64,000 bases of DNA from Streptomyces seoulensis (GCA_013364255.1 CP054936.1:6652353-6716352), one strand, 5' to 3'. Counted from the stretch's first letter, positions 1 through 8,660 are shown. Made by a program: numbers and translations. The notes: a model not told the origin generated them from the letters alone.

Positions 1-115
1 CTGGCTCCAGACCCACGGCGGGGCGCCGCCCGGCGGAGTCCGCATCGACCTCGTCGGCGTCCTGCTGCCCCGGCGCGGGGCGCCGCAGGTCGAGCACGTG
101 CGGGGGGCGGCCTGA
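1..115 (+). CDS. YraN/UPF0102-like endonuclease, C-terminal end (partial)
   Basis: Only the last 37 codons are present, read from base 2 to the TGA at 113-115. The readable tail runs through a hydrophobic beta strand (RIDLVGVLLP) and ends in a VEHVRGAA-type tail, which resembles the end of the YraN family of small restriction-endonuclease-fold proteins. In Streptomyces this gene normally sits directly upstream of the YifB ATPase and dprA, as here. Its TGA overlaps the ATG of the next gene (TGATG), so the genes are translationally coupled. The identification rests mainly on context, because most of the protein lies outside the window. Confidence 0.6.
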   Translation, partial: WLQTHGGAPPGGVRIDLVGVLLPRRGAPQVEHVRGAA

Positions 116-1743
116 TGGGATTCGCACGCACGTGCTCCGTGGCCCTCGTCGGGGTGGAAGGCGTGGTCGTCGAGGTCCAGGCCGACCTGGAACCGGGCGT
201 CGCCGCCTTCACCCTGGTCGGCCTGCCCGACAAGAGCCTGACCGAGAGCCGGGACCGGGTCCGGGCCGCCGTGGTCAACTCCGGCGGCGAATGGCCGCAG
301 AAGAAACTCACGGTCGGACTCAGCCCCGCCTCGGTGCCCAAGGCCGGCAGCGGCTTCGACCTCGCGGTGGCCTGCGCGGTGCTCGGCGCCGCCGAACGGA
401 TCGACCCCCGGGTGCTCGCCGACATCGTGATGATCGGGGAACTCGGCCTGGACGGCCAGGTGCGCCCCGTACGGGGCATCCTGCCCGCCGTGCTGGCCGC
501 CGCGGACGCCGGCTACGAACAGGTCGTCGTCCCCGAGTGCGCCGCCGCCGAGGCGACGCTCGTGCCCGGGATCTCCGTGCTCGGGGTGCGCAGCCTGCGG
601 CAGCTGATCGCCGTGCTGACCGACGAACCCGTACCCGAGGAGGAACGGGACGAGCAGGGCCGCCCCGACCCGCTGCTGGCCGGACTGCGCCTGCCCGGCG
701 CCGGCTCGGCCACCGGCATGCACAGCATGGGCGCCGCCCAGCACGACCAGGGACACGACCTCGCCGACGTGATCGGCCAGGCCTCCGCCCGTACGGCGCT
801 GGAGGTCGCCGCGGCCGGCGGCCACCACCTGTTCCTGGAGGGGCCGCCCGGCGCGGGCAAGACCATGCTCGCCGAGCGGCTGCCCGCCGTCCTGCCCCCG
901 CTGGGCCGGCAGGAGTCGCTGGAGGTCACCGCGATCCACTCGGTGGCCGGGCTGCTGCCGCCGGACAAGCCGCTGATCGACCTCGCCCCGTACTGCGCCC
1001 CGCACCACTCGGCGACCATGCAGGCGCTCGTCGGCGGCGGCCAGGGCGTCGCCCGGCCCGGCGCCGTCTCCCTGGCCCACCGCGGCGTGCTCTTCCTGGA
1101 CGAGACCCCCGAGTTCAGCAGCCACGCCCTGGACGCCCTGCGCCAGCCGCTGGAGGCCGGCCACGTGGTGATCGCCCGCAGCGCGGGGGTGGTGCGGTTC
1201 CCGGCGAAGTTCCTGATGATCCTCGCGGCCAACCCGTGCCCCTGCGGCCGGTTCTCACCGGGGCGCGACAGCCTGTGCGAGTGCCCGTCCTCGGCGATCC
1301 GCCGCTACCAGGCCCGGATCTCCGGCCCGCTCCTGGACCGGGTCGACCTGCGGGTCGTGGCCGAACCGGTCACCCGGGCCGAACTGGCCCGGCGCGACGC
1401 CCGCGGCGAGACCACCGCGGCCGTGGCCGCACGGGTGCGGTCCGCGCGGGAACGCGCGGCGGCGCGGTTCGCCGACACCCCGTGGCGGGCCAACGGCCAG
1501 GTGCCCGGACACGAACTGCGCACCCGCTGGCACGCCGCCCCCGGCGCGCTCGACGAGGCCGAACGCGGCCTGGAGCGCGGCGTCCTGACCGCCCGCGGAC
1601 TCGACCGCGTGCTGCGGGTCGCCTGGACGATCGCGGACCTGCGCGGCCACGCCCGCCCCGACCCGGGCGACGTACGGCTGGCGCTGCAACTGCGCACGGG
1701 AGTGCCCCGGGGCGAGCCCATGGCCATCGGAGCACCGGCATGA
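115..1743 (+). CDS. YifB/ComM-family Mg-chelatase-like AAA+ ATPase
   Basis: A 542-residue protein of the usual YifB/ComM length. The N-terminal third is the Lon-protease-like ChlI domain (LPDKSLTESRDRVRAAV near residue 40). The middle is the Mg-chelatase AAA+ core with Walker A GPPGAGKT (about residue 244) and a Walker B-like strand LFLDE. A Cys cluster (NPCPCG) and the Mg-chelatase C-terminal helical domain follow. ComM proteins are hexameric helicases that promote branch migration during natural transformation; in Streptomyces the role is untested. The gene is coupled to dprA by an ATGA overlap, which fits a DNA-uptake or recombination unit. Confidence 0.9.
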   Translation: MGFARTCSVALVGVEGVVVEVQADLEPGVAAFTLVGLPDKSLTESRDRVRAAVVNSGGEWPQKKLTVGLSPASVPKAGSGFDLAVACAVLGAAERIDPRVLADIVMIGELGLDGQVRPVRGILPAVLAAADAGYEQVVVPECAAAEATLVPGISVLGVRSLRQLIAVLTDEPVPEEERDEQGRPDPLLAGLRLPGAGSATGMHSMGAAQHDQGHDLADVIGQASARTALEVAAAGGHHLFLEGPPGAGKTMLAERLPAVLPPLGRQESLEVTAIHSVAGLLPPDKPLIDLAPYCAPHHSATMQALVGGGQGVARPGAVSLAHRGVLFLDETPEFSSHALDALRQPLEAGHVVIARSAGVVRFPAKFLMILAANPCPCGRFSPGRDSLCECPSSAIRRYQARISGPLLDRVDLRVVAEPVTRAELARRDARGETTAAVAARVRSARERAAARFADTPWRANGQVPGHELRTRWHAAPGALDEAERGLERGVLTARGLDRVLRVAWTIADLRGHARPDPGDVRLALQLRTGVPRGEPMAIGAPA

Positions 1744-3056
1744 GCGCGACCCGGCCCGCCCCGGAGGGTACGGGGCGGGAGGGCCCGGAGGGCGCCGGTG
1801 GCGGCCGTCCCGGCCGGCCCGAGCGCTCAGGTGATCCTGACGGCCCGGCGTCCTGGGACCTTCCGGAGTGCGCGGAACGCGCGGGAGAGGACGCCGGGCG
1901 GGCGGAGGCGGAGGCGGAGGCCGAGGCGGTGGCTCGGGTCTTTCTCGGCCGGGTCGTCGAACCCGGGGACGCGACCGCCGGACGGTGGGTGCGCGAACTG
2001 GGCGCCGTGGCGGTGGTCCGGCGGTTGCGGGACGGCGGACCGCGCCTCGCCGGGGTGTCGGACCGACGGTGGTCCGGACTGTGCGCGCGGGCCGCGCCGG
2101 CCGACCCCGAGCGCGACCTCGTCACCGCCCGCGAGGCCGGTGTGCGCTTCGTGTGCCCCGGCGACCCCGAGTGGCCGCGGCAGCTCGACGACCTCGGCGA
2201 CGCCCGCCCCCTCGGCCTGTGGCTGCGCGGCGGGCCCAGCCTGCGGCTGTGGGCGCTGCGCTCGGTCGCTGTGGTCGGCGCGCGGGCCTGCACCGAGTAC
2301 GGCGCCCACATGGCCGCCGAACTCGCCGCCGGCCTCGCCGACCGCGGCTGGGTGGTGGTGTCCGGCGGCGCCTACGGGGTCGACGGCGCCGCCCACCGGG
2401 GCGCGCTCGGCAGCGCCGGAGCCACCGTCGCCGTCCTGGCCTGCGGCGTGGACCGGCCCTACCCGCGCGGCCACGCGGCCCTGATCGACAGGATCGCCGA
2501 GCAGGGCCTGGTCGTCGGCGAGCTGCCGCCCGGCGACCACCCGACGCCGAGCCGGTTCATCGTCCGCAACAGGGTCATCGCGGCACTCACCCGCGGCACC
2601 GTGGTCGTGGAGGCCGCCTACCGCAGCGGATCGCTGGTCACCGCCCGCGCGGCGCAGCGCCTGGGCCGCCACACCATGGGCGTGCCGGGCCCCGCCACCA
2701 GCGCCCGCTCCGCCGGCGTCCACGCACTGCTGCGCGACGGGGCGACCCTGGTCACCGACGCCTCGGAAGTCGTCGAACTCGTCGGCGACATGGGCGAGCT
2801 GGCCCCGGAACGGCACGGCCCCGTGCTCCCGCGCGACCTGCTCGAACCGGACGCCCGGCAGGTCCTGGCCGCACTGCCCGCCCGCGGCGCGGCGACCGCG
2901 CCCGCCGTCGCCCGCGACGCCCGGACGACCGTGGACGACGCGATCGCGAGGCTGTACGAACTCCGATCGCTTGGCTACGTCGAACGACACGGCGAGGGAT
3001 GGAAGTTGACACGCCAGGCGGTGATCTCGGCGCGCGCGGGCCGGGACGGTTGCTGA
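1740..3056 (+). CDS. dprA: DNA-processing protein DprA
   Basis: A 438-residue DprA/Smf protein that loads RecA on incoming single-stranded DNA in transformable bacteria. The Rossmann-like core is clear: VVGARACTEYG near residue 180, SGGAYGVDGAAHRGAL, then RNRVIAALT and EAAYRSGSLVTA. A C-terminal winged-helix segment follows (residues about 370-430). The first 70 residues are a low-complexity Gly/Pro/Glu-rich extension with little family similarity. The ATG at 1740 is chosen because it overlaps the stop of the preceding ATPase (ATGA). The reading frame stays open far upstream, but that part is antisense-like arginine-rich translation with no homology. Confidence 0.93.
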   Translation: MSATRPAPEGTGREGPEGAGGGRPGRPERSGDPDGPASWDLPECAERAGEDAGRAEAEAEAEAVARVFLGRVVEPGDATAGRWVRELGAVAVVRRLRDGGPRLAGVSDRRWSGLCARAAPADPERDLVTAREAGVRFVCPGDPEWPRQLDDLGDARPLGLWLRGGPSLRLWALRSVAVVGARACTEYGAHMAAELAAGLADRGWVVVSGGAYGVDGAAHRGALGSAGATVAVLACGVDRPYPRGHAALIDRIAEQGLVVGELPPGDHPTPSRFIVRNRVIAALTRGTVVVEAAYRSGSLVTARAAQRLGRHTMGVPGPATSARSAGVHALLRDGATLVTDASEVVELVGDMGELAPERHGPVLPRDLLEPDARQVLAALPARGAATAPAVARDARTTVDDAIARLYELRSLGYVERHGEGWKLTRQAVISARAGRDGC

Positions 3057-3365
3057 CCGAGCGTGTTCGGCCGTCCGGGGGAACGCCGAAGGCTGCGGAA
3101 ATTCCGGCAGTTGAGCGTTCTCCTTGTCACGCAGGGTGACCGGAATGATCCCGTGGAGCACGGTGCGGAACGCATCCGCGCACGCCCCGCGCCTCGCCGT
3201 TCGCGCACCGCGACACTCCAGTCACGCTACGCTCACGGGGTTCCGGCGCTGAGACCCACGAAAACCGGACCAGAACCGACCGATACCGACGACTCGCCCA
3301 GGCGACCGGAAATCCCAGCAACCCGACAAGCCCGCACCCCACGGCAGAACGGCACAAGGCGACGA
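3057..3365. other. Intergenic region upstream of whiG
   Basis: About 310 bases without a convincing gene separate dprA from whiG. The region is slightly less GC-rich than its surroundings and carries a TACGCT hexamer (3228-3233) that could be a -10 element, but no good -35 element lies at the right spacing. An AAGGCGA-like ribosome binding site lies just before the whiG ATG. I see no terminator of the strong hairpin type and no RNA gene. The region probably holds the whiG promoter(s). Confidence 0.4.
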
Positions 3366-4208
3366 ATGCCCCAGCACACCTCCGGGTCCGACCGGGCGGC
3401 GATCCCCCCAGCCGCCCGTGACGGTGGCAGCGTGCGGCCGCCCGCTCCCTCGACGCTCGACGAGCTGTGGCGGTCGTACAAGGCGACGGGGGACGACCGG
3501 CTGCGAGAGCAGCTCATCCTGCACTACTCGCCGCTGGTGAAGTACGTGGCGGGACGGGTCAGCGTCGGCCTGCCGCCCAACGTCGAACAGGCCGACTTCG
3601 TCTCCTCGGGCGTCTTCGGGCTCATCGACGCGATCGAGAAGTTCGACATCGACCGCGAGATCAAGTTCGAGACGTACGCGATCACCCGGATCCGGGGCGC
3701 GATGATCGACGAGCTGCGCGCGCTGGACTGGATCCCCCGCTCGGTGCGGCAGAAGGCGCGCAACGTCGAGCGGGCGTACGCGACGCTGGAGGCCCGGCTG
3801 CGGCGTACCCCGACGGAGACCGAGGTGGCCGCCGAGATGGGCATCGCGGTGGACGAACTGCACGCCGTCTTCAGCCAGTTGTCGCTGGCCAACGTCGTCG
3901 CCCTGGAGGAGCTGCTGCACGTCGGCGGCGAGGACGGGGACGGGCTGAGCTTCATGGACACCCTGGAGGACACCGCAGCGGACAACCCGGTGGAGGTCGC
4001 CGAGGACCGCGAGCTGCGGCGCTTCCTGGCCCGGGCGATCAACACCCTGCCCGAGCGGGAGAAGACCGTCGTCACGCTGTACTACTACGAGGGGCTGACG
4101 CTCGCCGAGATCGGCAACGTGCTCGGTGTGACCGAGAGCCGGGTCAGCCAGATCCACACCAAGTCGGTGCTCCAGCTGCGCGCCAAGCTGGCCAGTTTCG
4201 GGCGGTGA
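3366..4208 (+). CDS. whiG: Sporulation sigma factor WhiG
   Basis: A 280-residue FliA-type (group 3) sigma factor that in Streptomyces commits aerial hyphae to sporulation, directing whiH and whiI. Sigma region 2 is evident (EQADFVSSGVFGLIDAIEKF, then FETYAITRIRGAMIDELRALDW), region 3 follows, and region 4 carries the helix-turn-helix LTLAEIGNVLGVTESRVSQIH near the C-terminus. The ATG at 3366 (MPQHTSGS) is chosen because it follows a ribosome binding site and matches the usual WhiG N-terminus. Further upstream frame is not conserved. In S. coelicolor WhiG is held by an anti-sigma factor (RsiG) encoded elsewhere; no such gene is beside it here. Confidence 0.96.
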   Translation: MPQHTSGSDRAAIPPAARDGGSVRPPAPSTLDELWRSYKATGDDRLREQLILHYSPLVKYVAGRVSVGLPPNVEQADFVSSGVFGLIDAIEKFDIDREIKFETYAITRIRGAMIDELRALDWIPRSVRQKARNVERAYATLEARLRRTPTETEVAAEMGIAVDELHAVFSQLSLANVVALEELLHVGGEDGDGLSFMDTLEDTAADNPVEVAEDRELRRFLARAINTLPEREKTVVTLYYYEGLTLAEIGNVLGVTESRVSQIHTKSVLQLRAKLASFGR

Positions 4209-4272
4209 CCGGCGGGGCCCGTGCCGGGGGAGTCGTTCCCGTCGCGGGCGCGGCGTCCGTACAGTGGTCGAC

Positions 4273-4854
4273 GTGCCAAGGATTCGAGCGGCCTCCGTGG
4301 CCGAGCACCGGTCGATGCAGCGAGCCGCCCTGCTGGACGCGGCGCGGACCCTGCTGTCCGAGGGCGGGACGGAGGCCCTGACCTTCCCCGCGCTGGCCGA
4401 ACGGACGGGGCTGGCGCGGTCGTCGGTGTACGAGTACTTCCGGTCGCGGGCCGCCGTGGTCGAGGAGCTGTGCGCCGTCGACTTCCCGGTCTGGGCCGCG
4501 GAGGTCGCGGCGACGATGGCGGCCGTGGACGGGCCGGAGGCCAAGGTCGAGGCGTACGTCCGCAAGCAGCTGGAGCTGGTCGGCGACCGGCGCCACCGGG
4601 CTGTGGTGGCGATCTCGGCGAGCGAACTGGACGCGGGCGCGCGGGAGAAGATCCGCGCCGCGCACGGCGAGCTGGTCGCCATGATCGTCGAGGCGCTGGG
4701 GGCGCTGGGCCACGCCCAGCCCCGTCTGGCGGCGATGCTGCTCCAGGGCGTCGTGGACGCGGCCGTGCGACGGATCGAACTGGGCGCGGCCGAAGACCCT
4801 CCGGTGATCGCCGAGGCGGCGGTGTCGATGGTCCTCCGAGGCGTCAACGGCTGA
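4273..4854 (+). CDS. TetR/AcrR-family transcriptional regulator
   Basis: About 193 residues. The N-terminal helix-turn-helix is typical of TetR (RAALLDAARTLLSEGGTEAL, then TFPALAERTGLARSSVYEYF, residues about 16-60), and the C-terminal all-helical part would be the ligand-binding and dimerisation domain. The GTG at 4273 (MPRIRAAS) is preferred over the GTG at 4264, which only adds VDV. It lies 64 bases after whiG in the same direction, a conserved arrangement. Its effector and targets cannot be inferred; a repeat-rich gene-free stretch follows it. Confidence 0.85.
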   Translation: MPRIRAASVAEHRSMQRAALLDAARTLLSEGGTEALTFPALAERTGLARSSVYEYFRSRAAVVEELCAVDFPVWAAEVAATMAAVDGPEAKVEAYVRKQLELVGDRRHRAVVAISASELDAGAREKIRAAHGELVAMIVEALGALGHAQPRLAAMLLQGVVDAAVRRIELGAAEDPPVIAEAAVSMVLRGVNG

Positions 4855-5389
4855 CCCCCGCTTTTGCCGGCCGGCAGGGCTGACCGCAGCGCCGAGGTCC
4901 CCGGCGGTCGGCCCGGTCGACCGCAAGGCCAAGGCCCCCGGCGGCCAGCACCGGCCGACCGCGGCGGCGACGCCCCTCGACGGCCGGTCCCGGACCGCCA
5001 CACCGACCACGACCCGGGGCGGAGAGAGCGGCCGGTTGCACCGGCCACGGATCCTGCGGCGGCCAGCCCGGCCAGCCCGGCCAGCCCGGCCAGCCCGGCC
5101 AGCCCGGCCAGCCCGGCCAGCCCGGCCAGCCCGGTCGACCGCGGCGCCCGCGGCCCGTGACGCGGCGAAACGCCGGCCGACCGCCGCCCCGGCTCGGTCG
5201 GCGCGGCCGACGGCAGCGGCCACCGCCCCGGGACCGACCAGCCTGGCCGACCGCAGCGGCCACCGCCCCGGGACCGACCAGCCTGGCCGACCGCAGCGGC
5301 CATCGCCCCGGCGCGGCCAGTTCCGGTCGGCAGCACCGGCCTGGGGCGGGCGGACGTTCGTGGTCGGTGTCGTCCGTCGTTGTGCGCCG
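4855..5389. repeat. Gene-free repeat-rich stretch (9-bp and 40-bp tandem repeats)
   Basis: No credible gene lies between the TetR gene and the leftward M23 peptidase. Eight perfect copies of the 9-bp unit CCAGCCCGG run from 5063 to 5134. Two perfect copies of a 40-bp unit follow at 5221-5260 and 5261-5300, with degenerate partial copies on each side. The many short open frames here are products of the repeat. The stretch separates two genes that converge on it, so it also holds whatever terminates them. Confidence 0.75.
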
Positions 5390-6238
5390 TCACGTCGGCG
5401 GGGGCGGTGCTGCCAGGACCGGTAGCAGTCTCGGCGGGCCGGTGTTCAGCAGCCACGGCGGCAGGAGCAGCAGCGGATCGAGGTAGGCGTCCGCTCTGAG
5501 CAGGCCCCAGTGCAGACAGCCGCGCCCGCAGTGCGCCGCGGACGCCGGTCCCGGTCCCTCCACCGTGCCGACGACCTGTCCCGCCGCCACCGACTCGCCC
5601 TCCCTCACCGACGCCCTGACCGGCTCGTACGTCGTCCGCAGCGGTGGATCTCCGGTCCCCGACAGCTCCACCGCGACCACGCCCCGCCCCGCGACCGGGC
5701 CCGCGAAGGAGACCCGCCCCGCCGCCACCGCCCGTACCGGAGTGCCCGGCGGCGCCCCGAGGTCCACGCCCCGGTGGCCGGGCCCGTACGGCGTCGCCGG
5801 CGGCTCCCAGCCGCGCAGCACCGGCGGCCGCGCCCCCACCGGCCAGTACCGCCCCACGGCAGGCACCGCCCCCTCGGCCGCCGCCTCGCCGGCCGTCGCC
5901 ACCGTCCCGCCAACCGCCGCCACCGCTCCGTCGGCCGCCGCCACCGTCCCGCCAGCCGACACCACCGCCCCGTCGGCCACCGCCGCTCCCCGCCCCCCGC
6001 TCGCCCCAGCCCCCCGAGGACCCACAGATCCCCAAGCACCCGCAGACCCCCAAGCACCCAGACCGCCCGCCGGGCCGGCGCCGTCCCCGTCGGCCCGGAC
6101 GCCCGGCGCCGGCACGTCGAACACCAGGACCAGTAGGACCACCAGAACCACCGGATTCAGCAGGTTCAGCCGGGCCGGCAGGCCCGAATGCGGACCCGGC
6201 CGCCCCTTCGCACAGCGCTTCCCGCGCACCTCGGACAT
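5390..6238 (-). CDS. M23-family peptidase-like protein with altered active site
   Basis: About 282 residues. An N-terminal hydrophobic segment (NPVVLVVLLVLVF, about residues 30-45) suggests a signal anchor. A low-complexity Ala/Gly linker follows, then an M23 (LytM-like) domain with the first zinc motif intact (HRGVD) and the SFAGPVAG/VVAVEL strands typical of the fold. The second motif reads CLHWGL where active enzymes have HxH: the zinc-ligand His is kept but the His thought to act as general base is Cys. It may therefore bind but not cut peptidoglycan. The ATG at 6238 is chosen; the frame extends upstream with no support. Confidence 0.75.
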   Translation of the reverse strand: MSEVRGKRCAKGRPGPHSGLPARLNLLNPVVLVVLLVLVFDVPAPGVRADGDGAGPAGGLGAWGSAGAWGSVGPRGAGASGGRGAAVADGAVVSAGGTVAAADGAVAAVGGTVATAGEAAAEGAVPAVGRYWPVGARPPVLRGWEPPATPYGPGHRGVDLGAPPGTPVRAVAAGRVSFAGPVAGRGVVAVELSGTGDPPLRTTYEPVRASVREGESVAAGQVVGTVEGPGPASAAHCGRGCLHWGLLRADAYLDPLLLLPPWLLNTGPPRLLPVLAAPPPPT

Positions 6239-6279
6239 GCGCACCACGGTGCCCCGCCGCGCCGCCCGCCGCCGGAACC

Positions 6280-6306
6280 TGTGGACAACCCTCCGGTTGT
6301 GGACAG
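6280..6306 (-). promoter_or_regulatory. Two DnaA-box-like sequences upstream of rpsB
   Basis: TTGTCCACA, the preferred Streptomyces DnaA box, is read on the minus strand at 6288-6280. CTGTCCACA (one mismatch) is at 6306-6298. Both have the same orientation and start 18 bases apart. They lie between the M23 gene start and rpsB, where promoters for both genes should be. This could be a DnaA-responsive regulatory site. The match is visible in the sequence; binding is an inference. Confidence 0.45.
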
Positions 6307-6509
6307 CGGCGTCACCCGGGGCCTTCCGTGTCCCGTACACTTCTGATGGCGACCCGGGTCACCGGGTCGACTTCGCACGCCCCGACACCCCGGCCGGCAA
6401 CGGTCGGTGTCAGCGCCCCTCGGTCCTTCGCGGCAGGCGCACGCGGGCGTCAGGCGCGGAAGCCGTCCGGCATCCGCGGCACAACCGAGAAATTCAAGGA
6501 GATACGGCC

Positions 6510-7451
6510 ATGGCCGTCGTCACGATGCGGGAGCTGCTGGAGAGCGGCGTCCACTTCGGTCACCAGACCCGTCGCTGGAACCCGAAGATGAAGCGCTTCA
6601 TCTTCACCGAGCGCAACGGCATCTACATCATCGACCTGCTCCAGTCGCTGTCGTACATCGACCGCGCCTACGAGTTCGTCAAGGAGACCGTGGCCCACGG
6701 CGGCACGGTCATGTTCGTCGGCACGAAGAAGCAGGCGCAGGAGGCCATCGCCGAGCAGGCCACCCGCGTCGGCATGCCCTACGTCAACCAGCGCTGGCTG
6801 GGCGGCATGCTCACCAACTTCTCGACCGTCTACAAGCGCCTGCAGCGCCTGAAGGAGCTCGAGCAGATCGACTTCGAGGACGTGGCCGCCTCCGGCCTCA
6901 CCAAGAAGGAGCTGCTGGTCCTCTCCCGCGAGAAGGCCAAGCTGGAGAAGACCCTCGGCGGTATCCGCGAGATGCAGAAGGTGCCCAGCGCCGTCTGGAT
7001 CGTGGACACCAAGAAGGAGCACATCGCGGTCGGCGAGGCCCGCAAGCTCAACATCCCGGTCGTCGCCATCCTCGACACCAACTGCGACCCCGACGAGGTC
7101 GACTACAAGATCCCGGGCAACGACGACGCGATCCGCTCCGTCACCCTGCTCACCCGCGTGATCGCCGACGCCGTCGCCGAGGGCCTCATCTCCCGCTCCG
7201 GCGTCAACACCGGTGACAAGGGCGAGAAGGCCGCGAGCGAGCCGCTCGCCGAGTGGGAGCGCGACCTGCTCGAGGGCGAGAAGAAGGCGGACGAGTCCGC
7301 CGAGGCCGTCGAGGCCGCCGCCGAGACGCCGGCCCCCGACGCCCCGGTCGCCGAGGCCGTCGAGGAAGCCGCCGCCGAGGTCAAGGCCGAGGACGAGGTC
7401 AAGACCGAGGACGCCGCCGAGGTCAAGACCGAGGACGAGCAGCAGGCCTGA
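6510..7451 (+). CDS. rpsB: 30S ribosomal protein S2
   Basis: A 313-residue S2 protein with the conserved start (AVVTMRELLESGVHFGHQTRRWNPKM), the FVGTKKQAQE strand, the RWLGGMLTNF motif and IPVVAILDTNCDP near residue 185. It joins the 30S subunit late and sits beside S1/S3 regions. The C-terminal 70 residues form the long acidic, Ala/Glu/Lys-rich tail with KTEDE-type repeats seen in actinomycete S2. The ATG at 6510 follows an AAGGAG ribosome binding site. It is followed by a strong hairpin and then tsf, the classic rpsB-tsf pair. Confidence 0.97.
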   Translation: MAVVTMRELLESGVHFGHQTRRWNPKMKRFIFTERNGIYIIDLLQSLSYIDRAYEFVKETVAHGGTVMFVGTKKQAQEAIAEQATRVGMPYVNQRWLGGMLTNFSTVYKRLQRLKELEQIDFEDVAASGLTKKELLVLSREKAKLEKTLGGIREMQKVPSAVWIVDTKKEHIAVGEARKLNIPVVAILDTNCDPDEVDYKIPGNDDAIRSVTLLTRVIADAVAEGLISRSGVNTGDKGEKAASEPLAEWERDLLEGEKKADESAEAVEAAAETPAPDAPVAEAVEEAAAEVKAEDEVKTEDAAEVKTEDEQQA

Positions 7452-7470
7452 CCCGTCAGTGTCAGCGTTG

Positions 7471-7504
7471 ACGGCGGGAGCGGTGTGAACCCCGCTCCCG
7501 CCGT
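7471..7504 (+). terminator. Hairpin between rpsB and tsf
   Basis: A perfect 13-bp stem (ACGGCGGGAGCGG paired with its complement at 7492-7504) encloses an 8-base loop, starting 20 bases after the rpsB stop. There is no U-tract, as is usual in Streptomyces. It may act as a partial terminator that lowers tsf expression relative to rpsB. Confidence 0.7.
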
Positions 7505-7613
7505 TCACCCGTAGGTCAGCGGCGCGTCAGCGGGCTCCCGCTCCATGGGCGGCGGGGGACCGCAGGCCCCCTGATCTTCGATCTTCCAGACTTCGAGAAA
7601 GATTCACAGACTC

Positions 7614-8450
7614 ATGGCGAACTACACCGCCGCCGACGTCAAGAAGCTTCGTGAGCTCACGGGCGCCGGCATGATGGACTGCAAGAAGGCGCTGGACGAG
7701 GCCGAGGGCAACGTCGAGAAGGCCGTCGAGGCGCTGCGCATCAAGGGCCAGAAGGGCGTCGCCAAGCGCGAGGGCCGCTCCGCCGAGAACGGCGCCGTGG
7801 TCTCGATCATCGCCGACGACAACTCCGCCGGCGTCCTGGTCGAGCTGAAGTGCGAGACGGACTTCGTCGCCAAGGGCGAGAAGTTCCAGGCCGTGGCCAA
7901 CGCCATCGCCGAGCACGTCACCAAGACCGCCCCGGCCGACCTGGAGGCCCTGCTCGCCTCCGAGATCGAGCCCGGCAAGACCGTCCAGGCGTTCGTGGAC
8001 GAGGCCAACGCCAACCTCGGCGAGAAGATCGTCCTGGACCGCTTCGCGCAGTTCACCGACGGTTTCGTCATCGCGTACATGCACCGCACGATGCCCGACC
8101 TGCCCCCGCAGATCGGTGTCCTCGTCGAGCTGGACAAGCCGAACGCCGAGGTCGCCAAGGGCATCGCCCAGCACATCGCCGCCTTCGCGCCGAAGTACCT
8201 GGCCAAGGAGGACGTGCCGGCCGACGTCGTCGAGTCCGAGCGTCGCATCGCCGAGGAGACCACCCGCGCCGAGGGCAAGCCCGAGGCCGCGATCGCCAAG
8301 ATCGTCGAGGGTCGTCTGAACGGCTTCTTCAAGGACGCCACGCTGCTCGGCCAGCCCTACGCGCTGGACAACAAGAAGTCCGTCCAGAAGGTCCTGGACG
8401 AGGCCGGTGTCACCCTGAAGCGCTTCACGCGCATCAAGGTCGGCATCTGA
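7614..8450 (+). CDS. tsf: Translation elongation factor Ts
   Basis: A 278-residue EF-Ts, the nucleotide exchange factor for EF-Tu. The N-terminal UBA-like domain is intact (KKLRELTGAGMMDCKKALDEA), followed by the core with the ETDFVAK motif near residue 82 that contacts EF-Tu. The C-terminal region (HIAAFAPKYL, VLDEAGVTLKRFTRIKVG) is complete. The ribosome binding site is weak (GAGAAAGA). It forms an operon-like pair with rpsB and is followed by a structured leader before pyrH. Confidence 0.96.
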   Translation: MANYTAADVKKLRELTGAGMMDCKKALDEAEGNVEKAVEALRIKGQKGVAKREGRSAENGAVVSIIADDNSAGVLVELKCETDFVAKGEKFQAVANAIAEHVTKTAPADLEALLASEIEPGKTVQAFVDEANANLGEKIVLDRFAQFTDGFVIAYMHRTMPDLPPQIGVLVELDKPNAEVAKGIAQHIAAFAPKYLAKEDVPADVVESERRIAEETTRAEGKPEAAIAKIVEGRLNGFFKDATLLGQPYALDNKKSVQKVLDEAGVTLKRFTRIKVGI

Positions 8451-8563
8451 GTCCACAGTCCGTACCGCGACGGACGCCGACCCGGATAGGGTCGACAGCA
8501 GTCGTCCCCGTCGCTCGCGTAGGGCGCCACGCACGCGCGCGTGACGGACGACAGCAGATCTGA

Positions 8564-8660
8564 CGAGGAGGCCATTGCCGAGCATGGGATGCGAAACACG
8601 CCCCACCGGCAATGGCCTTCTTCGCATGTGCACCACGTAACAGAGGCGGTATCCCAATGA
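8564..8660 (+). promoter_or_regulatory. Structured leader with possible short ORF before pyrH
   Basis: A 12-bp perfect inverted repeat (8569-8580 with 8607-8618) has a 26-base loop containing a smaller hairpin (GCAT-GGG-ATGC, 8582-8592). A strong GAGGAGG (8564-8570) precedes it. An ATG at 8589 could open a 23-codon frame whose TGA (8658-8660) overlaps the pyrH ATG (ATGA), so translational coupling is conceivable. The structure is visible; a regulatory role is a guess. Confidence 0.4.

Noticed and set aside
3222..6053. A 943-codon open frame on the minus strand across whiG and the TetR gene
   Set aside because: It is antisense to clearly conserved genes, consists of Arg/Gly/Pro-rich translation and exists because third positions are almost always G or C.
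6280..6306. A possible replication origin
   Set aside because: Only two DnaA boxes are present, with no dnaA/dnaN neighbours and no AT-rich unwinding region.
8612..8656. The upstream ATG at 8612 as the pyrH start
   Set aside because: It is in frame but lies inside a stable stem, lacks a ribosome binding site and adds residues not typical of UMP kinases.
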